The notes under the pieces: generated by a model
The model's input: only the letters and a program-made list of their open reading frames with translations
Databases searched by the model: none
Told to the model about the DNA's origin: nothing
NCBI GenBank assembly: GCA_022828595.1
Contig: JAKGHH010000005.1
Location: 58,647,655-58,711,654 of the forward strand
DNA length: 64,000 nt
Direction of reading: 5' to 3'
Source: Nelumbo lutea
Lineage: Eukaryota; Streptophyta; Magnoliopsida; Proteales; Nelumbonaceae
Program-made: the position numbers and the translations under genes
In this document: one piece after another, positions 45,825 through 58,609 of the stretch
Layout of the letters: every line of letters begins with the position of its first letter
Position numbering within the stretch: position 1 is the stretch's first letter

Positions 45825-45833
45825 AAAAGTTAA

Positions 45834-46741
45834 ATTACAAAGACTCGTTCTACTATGGGTTCAAGCGACAAGTATCGCCTAAAGTTTCATTTGCAATAGA
45901 AATCTCCTCCTACTATGGCAGATAATGGAGTTAAATTACCAAAATATCCATATAAACTTTTTTTATTTTCTTTTCTTCACCCATTTTCTAATTGATCCAA
46001 AAATATCTCTATTGTTGTATCTCCATCACTTCTCGCCAAATGAGAAAATAAATTCCAACAAAAATTACGAGTGAAGGAAAAAAAATTCTGATAGCATCTT
46101 GAATTACAATGAAAACAAGATATATAGTTTGTCATTGTCGGGTTGCAGAGCGTCGCCTTGAGGCCCATTGGTCCATCCGCCATTGCAATGTTGTATTATA
46201 TTTAGCTAGTCCAGTAATAATATATTGTTAAGTGCACAACCTCATCGGTTTTCTCAAATTGTTATAAAGATTTAAGAATGAAATGATCATCTACCGGTTT
46301 TAAAGGTTGGAGAAGAGAAATAGATGGGGGAAATTATTTGCAAATGCCACAAAATAAGGTTTTTATTGAACAGTGGCAACATCTAGTTGGATCAATATTG
46401 GTTAATGGCCAATACTTCTTGCTCCATTCAGTGGGTCAAGTTTAACACCTAATTCCTCCTTATTCCAAAGTGGGAAAGACCACAGATGACAACGGGGCGG
46501 GTTCAAACCATATGAAATGTGCATGGAGATGATATGAAATGTGCTATCTAGTTCTCTAGTAATGACCAAGCCATTTGAAGAGTATGCTTGAAATGAGATT
46601 GGTGTTTTGTTTGAGATCTAGATAAGAAATAGATCATCTATTAGTTATTGGTCTTTGGTTGTAGATAATATGGAATTTCCTCTACATAGTTTCTTGTTGT
46701 CTTTGGCAGATTTTCTCACTTCTATGAATATATATGCAAGA
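45834..46741. other. Intergenic, no gene recognised
   Basis: No conserved coding sequence or clear repeat seen; unremarkable AT-rich DNA. Confidence 0.35.
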
Positions 46742-46749
46742 CATCATAG

Positions 46750-47070
46750 GGGATGTTTGGAACCGTGACCGTTTTTCAAAAAAATGGTGCCACGTCGGAT
46801 CCATATAGGCATTTCAACAAACACTCATATATTTCATTATTTGGTTCAAATGTTTATTGAAAAATTGGGTGTGCCTTGTAAATCGAGACCCCATCGATGC
46901 ATGAAACGTCAAATTTGGCATCATTTCATGCATTGATGAATTGTTTCCCCCAACGGTTGACAGATTGGCGATGACGTGTATCCTATGTTCTTTTGTGAAA
47001 AACGGGTCTTAGAAGCATGAGTGTTTTTTCTTGAAAATCAGTCCCAATAAACACCCACGCTTCCAAACAC
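46750..47070. mobile_element. hAT-like MITE with perfect 8-bp TSD
   Basis: The ends GGGATGTTTGGAACCGTG and CACGCTTCCAAACAC form an imperfect inverted pair. CATCATAG flanks both sides (46742-46749 and 47071-47078). It is 321 bp and non-coding. The TGTTTGGAACCGTTTTT end resembles words around 58610 and 57800, so the family has other relics here. Confidence 0.65.
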
Positions 47071-47099
47071 CATCATAGTTGTTATATTGCTATAAATAT

Positions 47100-47704
47100 A
47101 GTTAATATTATATTCAGAAACAAACTGAATCATAAACCGTTCAAATAAATATGTATCTATACTACTTTAAAAATCACGAATAGCCTCAAAAATATTTCTG
47201 GAATTTTTTGAGGATAAAATTTATCCTTTTATATTTAAATTTATTGGTAAAAATGAGCAGATAGGGTAATTGGTTATTGATATTAAATGAATTGAAAAGA
47301 GGTAATTTTAAGATATTTAATGCATTAAATTCAATATTTAAGATATTAACCTGCATTCACCTTCATTCAATTATATATTTAAGGCATTTATGTTTTTTCT
47401 CATTATAAAATTCCATTAATTAAGTCTATAATAAATTAATAATTCTAATAACATAAAACTTATACTTTTAAAACCATTTTTAGTCAAATGGGCAAATCCA
47501 TGTTACCACAATTAAATAATAAAACTCAAAATAGATAACATGCAAAAAAAATATAGAAATTAAAAAATGGAAACATTTTTAACATATATTTGGCATATTA
47601 AACAATAATAAGTATGATAAAAAATATGTTTTTATTAATAATAGAAATGGAATGTAAAATTTAAAAACAATTGGAAATAAAATTATTTTCCGATTCTCTC
47701 TCAT

Positions 47705-47741
<37 letters not shown>

Positions 47742-48630
47742 CATAGGATTTAATGAGAGAATATACCTTATATATATTTATCTCATCATTAAATTCCATT
47801 AATTAAATATACAACATCAATTTTAATAGTATAAAAATAAATATTTTGAAATTTTAATTTGAAAACAAAACCATTTTTCTTCCCTTTTGGTGGTGGGTCA
47901 AATGGGTTAATAAATATTACCATAATTAAATAATAAAAGGTTAAAATAAATAAAATATATAATACAAAAAATAAAGAATTGAGCATATCTCTAACACTGT
48001 ATATTCATTATATAAAACAAAAATAAGTATGGAATGTATGAATGATGTCATAATCAAATAATAAAATATTTAAAAAATGGAAAATACAAAGAATCACAAA
48101 AAAAAAGAAAAATTTTGGGCACATATCTAATGTTACATATTTATACAAAAATAAAATGTTGGGTACATTTCTAATATTATTCATTCATCATATTGAACAA
48201 AAATAAGTGTTATACAAAAGAAATAATTCTATCATTGATGAAAATGTAATACAAAATTTAATGTCAATCTAGAAATCAAACTATTTTCCTTTTTGGATGG
48301 CGGTTCAGTGGTTTGGGTCAAATGGATTAATTGATTACATGATACTTAAATAATAAATATTTAAAATATAATAAAAAAAATTACAAGTAATAAAAATATA
48401 TATACATTAATTATGTCAAATAAGAATTAAGTGTGAATGTGTGATGAGTAAAAATTATTTATATAATGTAGATGAAATATATAACTTAAAACTGCTCCGA
48501 AAGCAAAGCCTTTTCTTATCTAGATGATGGGTAAATGATCCAACTTTTAAAAGAAATTCATGATGCCATAATTCATATATTCGTTACATTAAATAAAAAT
48601 AATTACTAAAATAAAAATTATTTTTATTTG
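47100..48630. repeat. Strongly AT-rich block of diverged tandem repeats
   Basis: A phrase of the type AAACCATTTTT, GGGTCAAATGGGTTAAT, AATTAAATAATAAAA, then CATTATATAAAACAAAAATAAG recurs at about 47469, 47867, 48279 and, shortened, 48505. The first three lie about 400-410 bp apart. Copies are clearly diverged. A TA microsatellite (about 47707-47738) lies inside. No gene is seen. Confidence 0.45.
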
Positions 48631-48844
48631 ATGCAAGGTGAAAGTTGAGGGAGGATAATTATCATTATCCCCATAGTACAAGAGATCTTTGTACTTTATC
48701 CAACTTAAAAGTTAAAAGTGCTAATTTCTTAAAGTACCATAACTATCTTACATTTACCTTTAATACTCTTAAAATTAAAAACCTATTAAAAATACCCAAA
48801 GAAGTTTTAGAAATTCAATTTTGTTAAATGCTGTCACTAAATTA

Positions 48845-49430
48845 GATAAAAAAATTACGCAATTCCCGATTAGCACCTTGTACTTTGTGCCTAGTGCCAC
48901 TTTGGTCTCCCAAACTTTAAAATGTGACAATTCAGTATCCAAACTTTCAAACCTGACAATCCAATACTTGCCATTAATCAACGGTTAACCTGTTGTTAAG
49001 TGACATTTGAAAAGGACACAAATGCCTTTCGAGTGTCATTTAATTTTCTTTATCAACCATCTAAATGTTGACAAAAAATTAACAGTCCAAAATCCTTGCT
49101 TCTTCCATTCAAGAAAGTTGGGGTTATGTTTGAGTGGGCATTCTGGTGACCCCAACTTTCTTGAATAGAAGAGGCAAAAATTTGAGACTATAAATTTTTT
49201 TTTTGTCAATATTTAGATAGTTGATAAAGAAAATTAGATGACACTCGAAGGAAATTTGTGTCTTTTTAAAATATCACTTAACGGCTGATTAACAGTTAAT
49301 TAACATCAGGTACTGAATTATCACGTTTTAAAAATTCAGATACTGAATTGTCACATTTTAAAGTTTTGAGACCAAAATAACACTAAATCCAAAATACAGG
49401 GTACTAATCAGGAATTTTTCAAAATAAATT
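48845..49430. mobile_element. MULE-type foldback element, nearly all palindrome
   Basis: The left arm (CCCGATTAGCACCTTGTACTTTG, then CTTTAAAATGTGACAATTCAGTA, then TCATTTAATTTTCTTTATCAACC, then TTCAAGAAAGTTGGGGT) and the right arm are reverse complements of each other over about 280 bases, with only a loop of about 30 bases near 49125-49155. The outer ends match the Pack-MULE at 44620-45824. A clean 9-bp duplication was not fixed, because the left end has a small insertion. It encodes nothing. Confidence 0.7.
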
Positions 49431-52400
49431 AATTTGTTCTTAACTATTCTTCAAATTTTCAAAACATGCTCTCTCTCTCTCTCCCCTTCAAATTTTTAAA
49501 CCATTCTCAAAAGCAGCTAGTGCTTTCTCATATATGCATTATACCCAATAAAACTCTTGCACATCTATTCCATGAACTTCGAGAGAGGCTTGGGGTTCTA
49601 AAGTTCATGAAATTGAAATATACAAAGACCCCATGAGGTTTTGGTTTGAAATGAAAAGAATCAATTTTTTAAGTTGTCACCCGACATCTGATGACAACTC
49701 TCCATATATTGATAAATTTATTGTTCAAGGTTGTCCGATTTCAGAATCAACAATACTAATCTTTTGCAATAAATTAAAAAAAAAAAGTCTTCAGAAATCC
49801 TGTTACAGATGCAATGTAAACCAAAATCAATTGAGAAGCTTTCTTAGGTGTCTTAAAAGTTGAAACACTAGCCTCGATAAATGGTCGCTACAGTAAATTT
49901 GGAAGCTTAAATCTATGATTCAGCCATTACTGAGGGTCTATTTGGTTCGCGATCAGAATGGGAATCAGAATGGCTCATTCCCCTACTTATTTGGTTCAGA
50001 CAGGAATCAGAATTGAATTCTGATTTATGTTGTTTGGTTCATCAAGATGTTGGAATTTGAATTAATCGTGATTTTCAATTTTGTCCCTAATAAAAACATA
50101 TAAAAAAATAAAAATATCCATGAAAATCCAAACCCAACACAATCCAATGAACATGCAAAGAGACAAATACATAATTTGAAATTCAATTACATATAAAGAG
50201 ATTAAAAAACATGAAAAAAAAAGAAAATTTATTGGTTTACATATTGTCATTGTTGATGTTTGGAATAGGCTGAGGACAATAATGTCAAATCACTTCCGAG
50301 ACAAGGGCTGGCTGAAGAGTCTTAGGGCTCCTAGAGCCGAGGGCCTATAAGTCCGACCTATGGAAAAAGAGGAATGTCAAAGGCCCCGGGTGTGATCCCA
50401 AGGGTGGAGATTACGACGGTCAAGTTAGTAAGAACGTAGCACAGTAGGTAGGACGAGGCCTGAATAAGATAGTTCAGACAAGATTACCAGGAAGCTAAAG
50501 AACTAAGAGTAGTAAATGCCAAAATCCCTTACCTTGGGAGTGCCGCCACTTATTTATACTTAAACCTGCCTCGAATTAGTTACAAACGAACAGCCAAAAT
50601 GCAATCTTCCCTGAGCTGCACATCGCCATCTGAGAATGCCACATGTCTGAGCGCCATTGGACCTGCCATGTGCGCGTACATCAGTCATACTCCTCTAAAA
50701 GAGTTATTAGGCTTAAGCATGTGAGTTGCTGCAGCAGTCTGCATAAGTTGAACACAACTATCGCCACCTAAACTAAAATCACAAGCTCACAATCTCCCGC
50801 TAGAAGGGGATGAAGTAAAGGTGCCATGAAAGCTGTCACAGTAGATAGATAAGTTCATCCTATTTTCTGATTTGTGAGAAACTACTATTTGTATCATTTT
50901 AAGAATTCTGAGCCCAAATGGAAGAAACAAAGTTAATGAATGGACATGCAACTAATTATGTGATCAATGCAAGAGTTCAAGAATTCTGAGCCCAAACGGG
51001 CCTGAGCTTCCATTCTTTCCTCCAAGGATATCTATTCTGTTGCCACCAATTCCCTCTATATAGAAAGAGTACTGAGGCAAAAACAGTTCCAATTCTAATT
51101 ACGAATTAGGAGTGTGTTTGGTTAGAGGGAATAGGATCCCGGAATCGGAATCGAAATGATCTACGGTTTGGTTGAGTGGAATGGGAATCCCATTCCCATT
51201 CTTGCTGGAATGGGATTCTCCCATATGGAAGAATGGCATGGCCGTTCCCGACCCACCCCAAGTAATGTGATTCCCATTTCGATCCATTTATTTAATTATT
51301 TATTTTTTGATAGAAAACACCCTATTCGATTCCAACCTTTACTCCACTAAAGTTTGAAGGCTGTGTAAGCAATTCCTTAAACCTCCATACTACCCGCCTT
51401 TGCCGCCGTCAACCCCATTTCCGGTGAAGACAACCGTCAACCAACCCCATTTCTAGTGAGTTAAGACTGTCGTCGATCATCATTCGTCCTCTCTTTCTTC
51501 ATCTTCTTCTTCTTCCAAATCAGAAAGTAGAAGCATGATGTACGAACACTACGTGATAATGGAGTTAAGGAATTCGACATGTCTAATCTCTGAATCTCGA
51601 CACTATCAGCAACCTAGATATTTTTACTATCTACAATTTTTATTAGCCTCTTGGTTTGTTTTTTGCATAGTTCTTGGAGTTCTTTTTATCTCCACATATC
51701 AAATGTAAATGCAGTAAAATGAGTCTCAGGTTGCATGGCTTTTGGTTCCTCTAATTCTTCTGATATTATTCTTTCCTCTTGACTTCATACACTCTACAGG
51801 TCATCCATGATGGGGCCATTTAACAAGTCCTTTTTGATAAAATCTTCTAGTAGCTCTAACGGTCAAAAGAGGCATTGAGTTTTTGTATTAATATATGAGC
51901 AGCCTGAAACCTTTTTGGTTAAGGCGTGTCTTTCTGCACATCTTTCTACACCAAGACGAATATAAAAAAATGTAAAAACTCCATTTGGAGCTTTCCAAAA
52001 ATCAACCCTTTTGGGCTTTTCACGTCTTTTCTGCGCATCGCTTTTGGTGCTAGATCTACTGCAAACCAAACAGGAAAAGACCGAATCACAGTCTATTAGG
52101 CATGTAAGTAGCCGACAGATCGTGTGGAAAGACATGCCAAACGGAGCCAATATTATTATTTTTGTTGTATTTTAATGTAAATCCAAGCATGTCTATAAAC
52201 AGAAAATCTTCTAAGCATGTCTCTTCTTCAGTTATCTTGTTTTATTCCTAAATTTAATTTATCTATTTTTTTCTGCAATGTTAACAGAGCATTCCAGTCA
52301 TTAAACAGCGAGACTGCTGAACATTGCCGTGTCAAATGTTCACTCAAACCAGCTTAAATCTCTCCCAAACTCGGTTGGGTGTGTATCCAAGCTCCAAGAT

Positions 52401-55400
52401 CTTGAATATCTCTGACAACCTTATCAAATCCCTCCTTAAAACTATCGAAAATTGTAGGTGGCTCCTTTTTTCTTCTTCTTCTTCCAGATTGCTCTGTTTT
52501 TTCACCGTTACCATTGAAATTCTTTTAACAGGATCAAAGTTGGAAATCTAAGCTGATTATCATTCCAGCTTTTGATGGAACCAAACAGTAACGGTCGGAA
52601 TCTGACTCCAATTCCTGATTAAACCAAACAAGCACCAGGAATAAATGGTTCCGATTCCGATTCCAATTCCTGGAGATACCAATTTCAATTCTGATTCCGA
52701 TTCTATCTACAAACCAAACGGACCTTAGAACTTGGATCAAAAATAGTGGTCTGACCATGTGATCAAACCAATGAATCCACTCAAGAAAACGGTTCCCCTA
52801 TTTGCCAAAACAAGGAAATTGTAATGGTGCGAGAAAAGCTGGGTCATACTCCTCCAAATTGAATTCCTCTCAAAAGAGTTATTATAGACCATGTCGAGGA
52901 GGGAAAACAAACAAATTTGAGTGACCATTAAATTTTGTTTTGGGAGAAAAAAAACAAGTTTTGTTTAAATGAAGGGCAAAATTGGGTTTTAAAAGCATTA
53001 GAAGAGTCATGTGCAAACGAAACGTAATAAACTAATAATTACAACTGGTCACAGACCGGACTTCAGGCCCAACTTAATACTTACTATCTTGGGTTTTGGA
53101 TTGGGCCATTAGAATTTTTGACAAAAAATTAAGCCTGAGCATGGCCAGTGAATAGGTATATTGATAATTAATGGAGTCGTAGTATTTGTCATACCATTAA
53201 GGGTATTTTGCAAGTCTTATAGGGAAATTTTCATTTATCCCCACCTCACAAACTTGTGGGGTGGGTTTGAGTGAGATTTTTCCAAACGTTTATTTTATTA
53301 TTTATTATAAAATAAAAGAGTTTATTATATATTTATATAATACATACATTTATATTAATTTGGCTTTTGATTTACAATTAGGCTTAGTTTATAAAATTCA
53401 ATAAACCAAATTAAAACCATAAATTGTAATTTAAGAAAATGTCAAACGGAACCAAACTATTTTATAGTACAGGCAGAACCAAATCATAAATTTGGTTTGG
53501 TTCGATTTGGTTCGATTTTGCAACTTGGACCATACAATGAACACCTATATCCATGGGTAAACTTTGGAATCGACATTAGAACCACCAAAGTCAGAGCAGA
53601 TCCTAGGACCAATCCTTATCAAGGTAGGGTTCGGTTTCAAAAATCTGGAACCAACCCCTATGGAGTAGGTTTCCGGTTCTGCTTTAGAATCAAACTGAAC
53701 TGGCCCATACTCATCTCTAATTGGGATGCTCCACTCATACGTTGAATTTGAAAGTAGCTCATCTGCATGCATGCTCTGAACTAGACATGCAGAAGATGAC
53801 ATTACGTTTACAATTCAATTCTAGTGGTAAGATTGTAATCGTGTTGGTTTAAGATTGGACGCAAGTCCAAACAGTTTATTAAAAGCTCAAATCTGAATCC
53901 AATCTCGTAGGAAAAAAAACCGGATCTAATCCAAAATTCAATCAGATCTCAAGCTTTTCGGGTTGGATTCCATCAAATTTTTTGGTTTAGTCTAAGTCAA
54001 GCTTACAATCTTTATGAATTTATATAAATACAGACATACATATACTAATGGTGTATATGGCTGTCCCCTTAAAGTTCAATTTGGAAAGACAAAATAATAC
54101 AAAATATATTCTGCATATTTGTATTTATACTCCTTCTAAACTGAGCTTAAGGAATTTCTTAACGTTAGAAGTTTAATCTGTTAGGGGAGGTCTCTAAATA
54201 GTTTTTTATTTTCTAACACAATCTCTCACAGGGTAGTATATTGGGCTTGAAGTGTTAATAAATATAAGCCCACTTATAACTTGTGCTGAAATTTAATTAA
54301 TTATAACGAGGGGAACAAGAGTCAAACACTTTAGCTCTATTCTGTGTTTGATTGCAGTTCAATTTTATTTGCATCAGTATAAATGCATAGGAGCGCAAAT
54401 AAAAAAATGAAATTTTTGTTTAATTTTGTTTTAAATTTTATTTTATTCTGTTTTATATCTTAATTTACTTTATTAATATTGCAATCAAATAAAATAAGCT
54501 AAAATTTTAAACAGAAATAGGTTAAAATTTACACTCAAATCATTTGCAATGCCATAATTTTGCATCAGCGAAAATTTATTTTCATTGCAATCAAACAGAG
54601 CCTATAGGATCCCTTGGATTCAACAAGCAAGATTTATATTCCGCTCAAATCTGACCCTTCTAACTTGTAAAAGCATCTATCCATCATGTCAGATGTGGAT
54701 TTAAACTCACCCACTTTCTATAATTATTAATTCTTATTTTCTTAATATATGTGAAAATATACTTATTATAAGTAGGGGCCGGGTGTCATGGGTTAGGCTT
54801 TGTGAGTATAAAAACTCACTCCGCAGTCTTAACAAAAAATTAGGGCTCGGTTTGGAGAAGATCACAGACCAAACCGATAAATTACAGTTTGAAAAATTTT
54901 AAGATCAAACCAAACCATCTTAGCATAAAAACCAAATCAGCCCAAACCATATTATTACAGTTTGGTTTGGTTTCTAATATGGTATCGGCCATTATGTTGG
55001 GCTTAACCCAATTACAGAGCCTAAATAATAAGTATACCTACATAAATATATAACAAACATAATTCAAATATTAAATTGAAATATTAGGAAATGCCACCTA
55101 TTACTATTATATAAATGATATTCACACTTTCTCAAACAAAAACAGCTCCTTGTCATCAAATTACAAGTTAAAATTTGAAGCAAGCAACAATAATTAATAT
55201 ATGAAATGTTAAATGAACATGCATAAACATACATATTATATATTAATAAACGTATTATTAATAATTTGATTTATGGTTTGATCTGGTTTATTAAATTTAG
55301 AAAATTATAGTTTGAGAAATTCTTAAACCAAATCAAACCGTTTCAAGGCCAAACTAGACCAAACCATCAATTTTGGTTTGGTCTGGAGCGGCTTGGTGGT

Positions 55401-55463
55401 TAGACCATATAGTGAAAGTCTAAAACCCCATCTAACATTCGATCCCCCCCAACACACACATAA
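49431..55463. other. Intergenic, mixed MITE and LTR-like relics, no gene
   Basis: Tourist-like pieces with GGAATCGGAATC words lie at about 49930-50050, 51110-51300 and 52550-52730. About 50290-50810 is a GC-richer stretch (GGGCTCCTAGAGCCGAGGGCC, CCTTGGGAGTGCCGCCAC) that could be part of an LTR, but no paired copy or protein is present. About 54345-54603 is a MITE with GTTTGATTGCA-type ends. About 54850-55400 is AAACCAAACC/GGTTTGG repeat. No supported coding sequence. Confidence 0.35.
54345..54603. mobile_element. TIR MITE with TGTTTGATTGCA ends
   Basis: The left end CTGTGTTTGATTGCAGTTCAA pairs with the right end CATTGCAATCAAACAGAG. Both arms then have TTTGCATCAG-type words. The inside is AT-rich. 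The right half recurs at 21966-22110, where it cuts the HST pseudogene. The superfamily is not determined. Confidence 0.55.
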
Positions 55464-55738
55464 GGTTTTTAAAACTAGACTGGATAGAGAACTGTTTTGG
55501 GGTCTGATTCACGGGTTGAATGGTTCGAACGAATAGCCTATTTTGACAAAAAAATTATAATAAAAAAAACAAAAAAGGCCAAAAAAACTATTGTTCGGGT
55601 CAACAGTTCGACAACTCGATTGCTCGAGTCAATGGTTCATTGACCAAATCAACGATTTTTAGCCAAAAGCATTTTTGGGGTGAAACAGAAACGATCAGGT
55701 AACCGGTTCCCAATTTTTTCAGTCCAGTTTTGAAAACA
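55464..55738. repeat. TIR repeat, family D copy
   Basis: Bounded by AAGGTTTTTAAAACTAGAC and CAGTCCAGTTTTGAAAAC, with GTCAACAGTTCGACAACTCG and AAACGATCAGGTAACCGGTT inside. Non-coding. Confidence 0.5.
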
Positions 55739-57333
55739 CTATATATATATATATATATAATTTAGTTTTGGTTAAAAATTAAACAAAAATATTGGTTTCA
55801 ATTATTTTAGTTTTGCATTATTTTGGTTTATTCAGTTTGGTTTTTAACCAAATAAACTGGATACTCACCCTAACCTAAATTTAACCTCACAAAGAAGGGG
55901 TTTTCATTATATGATATAGGCTGCCAAATTATATTAAATCAGACTGTAATTGATAGTGTAGATAGGGTAAGGCTTGATTGGGGGACGATCTCTTTGAAAG
56001 GTAGAAAAAGACTATGAATGGGAATGAAATTGGCTCTCGATCTAAGGTGCTAGGTTTTAGTGGTAGAGTAGGGAGTCCAAGGCAAAGGGTACTTGAATGC
56101 CAAATGAATTTCAATATGAGGAGGATCTATATTTATGAGGAAGATCCCAAGATCCTAAAAGGTAGGAGATAAAAGTGTTTATCTCTTATCGGGAAATGAA
56201 ATATTGGATTTGATGTCAATCATTAAGTGCACCATTGAGGTCTCGCCATATGTCTCATGAAGATCTTTCTGAAAATCGGATTTCCTTTCGCTCAGGAACC
56301 CTCATTACTTACGTGAGCTACTACCTCTTGCATGCCTTACTTAATTGACGTGGCACTAGTGACGCCACCGTCTGGTGAGTGACGCCTCGTTATCCATACG
56401 TGGCACCATGCCACGTTTGTCCTTTCGGAGTTACACGCATAGGTGTCATTTGGGCGCGGTTCTTTAATGGTCCGTGGCATCGCGGTGGTTTAAGGTTTAT
56501 CGCACGTCTAAGTGCACATGGGTCCCATCATGGATTCGGCCTAGGTTTGCCTTGGCTCGAGCTATGAGTGGGTTCATCGAGAGCGTGTGATGAACCGCGA
56601 GTTTATCGTGTTTTCACGATGCGCTGTGTGGATTCATCACAGGCATGTTGTGCATCACGGACTCATCGCAAGGGGAAAGTTGGCTGTAAACTAATCGCAA
56701 GCCTTTATGTAATATGATTACAGTGTTTAATGTTTTTTGAGGAACCGCATGAACACTATATACCTATAGATAGTTTAGTCTAATTTGGTCTTATAAATGG
56801 GTCTAGTTTGGAAAATTTTAAAAATTTGGTTCACAAATTTGATCAAGATTTCTAAATTTCAAAAGTCAAACCATATGTCATAAACACACACAGCATAAGT
56901 ATTCATTTAACCTTAATTTTATACATATTATATAACTCTTTACTTTGTAAGATTAAGATTAAGTGAATATAATAAGATTTGAAAACCTTTAACCATTAAA
57001 CATCTAATCAAACATAACTCTAACCAACACAAAAAAAAAAAAATAGTAATAATTAATAATAAACAAAGGCAAATCTGATTAACTTTTTTCTAACATGTCT
57101 GTTATTTGAGCCTTCTAATTGTGGTAAGCCTAACAGAATAAACCAAACTGTACGCATCGGAAACCAAAAGGTTTAGTTTAGTTTGATTTCAATGATAAAA
57201 CGATTTGATTTAGTATGAGAATTTCTCAGATTGTAAGTTTCAGGTTTGATATGAGATTTTCTCGTAACCAAATCGAACCATGAAAACTCCTACGATAGAA
57301 TATGTTTTTTGTGATTCAAATTTTAAACTAGGG
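55739..57333. other. Intergenic, includes a possible LTR relic
   Basis: After a TA run (55740-55759) comes AT-rich repeat. About 55920-56730 is richer in G and C with ACGTGGCAC, GTGACGCC, ATTCATCACAGGC words; it looks like part of a retrotransposon LTR, but no paired copy, primer-binding site or protein was found. About 56880-57330 is AAACC/GGTTT repeat relics. No gene. Confidence 0.3.
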
Positions 57334-57545
57334 GTGTTCACAGTCCGGTCTGGTTTGATTTGAAAGAAATCTTAGACCAAACTGAACAATTATAATATGA
57401 GAAATTCTCAAATTAGAACAAATCATTTTAGTATATAAATCAGACCAGATCTTGTATTATAGTCGGGTCCGATTTCTAATATGATTCAGGAGTATGAGAG
57501 AGTTAGAGAGAAATTAATCAGGCTTTGTTTTGTTTAGTTTTTCCT

Positions 57546-58609
57546 TTGGTTGGAGATTATGTTTGTTCAGTTTTTTTATTATTAGGTGTTTATTGGTTAA
57601 TCAAATTTATTTGATCTTATAAATTAAGTAAAGAGATTAAGGAGTTTTTGTTTAAAAGATTAAAGAATTATGTAATATTTTTAAATGTAATTAAATGAAT
57701 ATTTTTATTGTATATATAATTATTTTATATATGTTTAAATATATACATTATATTATATATATTAATAATTCAGTTCACGGTCTGATATGATTTCTAAAAT
57801 TCAGAAAACCAGGTATCTGTTTGGCATCATTGTCGTTGTCCAGAAAACGGCACCACATCAGTGTCATATCGGAAAAAATGGTGCTCCAGGAAACAGGCAT
57901 TTGGTTGGTGATTATGTTTGTTCAGTTTTTTTTTATTAGGTGTTTATTGGTTAATCAAATTTATTTGATCTTATAAATTAAGTAAAGAGATTAAGGAGTT
58001 TTTGTTTAAAAGATTAAAGAATTATGTAATATTTTTAAATGTAATTAAATGAATCTTTATATTGTATATATAATTATTTTATATATGTTTAAATATATAC
58101 ATTATATTATAAATATTAATAATTTAGTTCACGATCTGATATGTTTTCTAAAATTCAGAAAACCGGGTGTCTGTTTGGCATCATTGTCGTTGTCCAGAAA
58201 ACGGCACCACATCAGTGTCATATCGGAAAAAATGGTGCTCCAAGAAACAGGCATTTGGTTGGTGATTATGTTTGTTCAGTTTTTTTTTATTAGGTGTTTA
58301 TTGGTTAATCAAATTTATTTGATCTTATAAATTAAGTAAAGAGATTAAGGAGTTTTTGTTTAAAAGATTAAAGAATTATGTAATATTTTTAAATGTAATT
58401 AAATGAATCTTTATATTGTATATATAATTATTTTATATATGTTTAAATATATACATTATATTATAAATATTAATAATTCAGTTCACGGTCTGATATGTTT
58501 TCTAAAATTCAGAAAATCGGGTGTCTGTTTGGCACCATTGTCGTTGTCCAAAAAACGGCACCACATCAATGTCATATCGGAAAAAAATGGTGCTCCAGGA
58601 AACAGGCAT
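57546..58609. repeat. Three tandem copies of a 355-bp unit
   Basis: Units run 57546-57900, 57901-58254 and 58255-58609 (355, 354 and 355 bp). Each starts TTGGTTGG(A/T)GATTATG and ends in AAACAGGCAT. Copies 2 and 3 are almost identical; copy 1 is slightly more diverged. Each contains a TGTTTGGCA(T/C)CATTGTCG stretch and an AAACGGCACCACATCA stretch. Short open frames in copies 2 and 3 are identical at their starts only because the DNA is duplicated. Confidence 0.85.

Noticed and set aside
46140..46200. Missing third exon of the TMEM205-like gene
   Set aside because: A CAG followed by an Arg-rich frame was considered, but the residues do not match the family and it lies outside the transposon's 9-bp duplication.
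55920..56730. Complete LTR retrotransposon
   Set aside because: LTR-like composition only; no second LTR, primer-binding site, polypurine tract or gag/pol was found.
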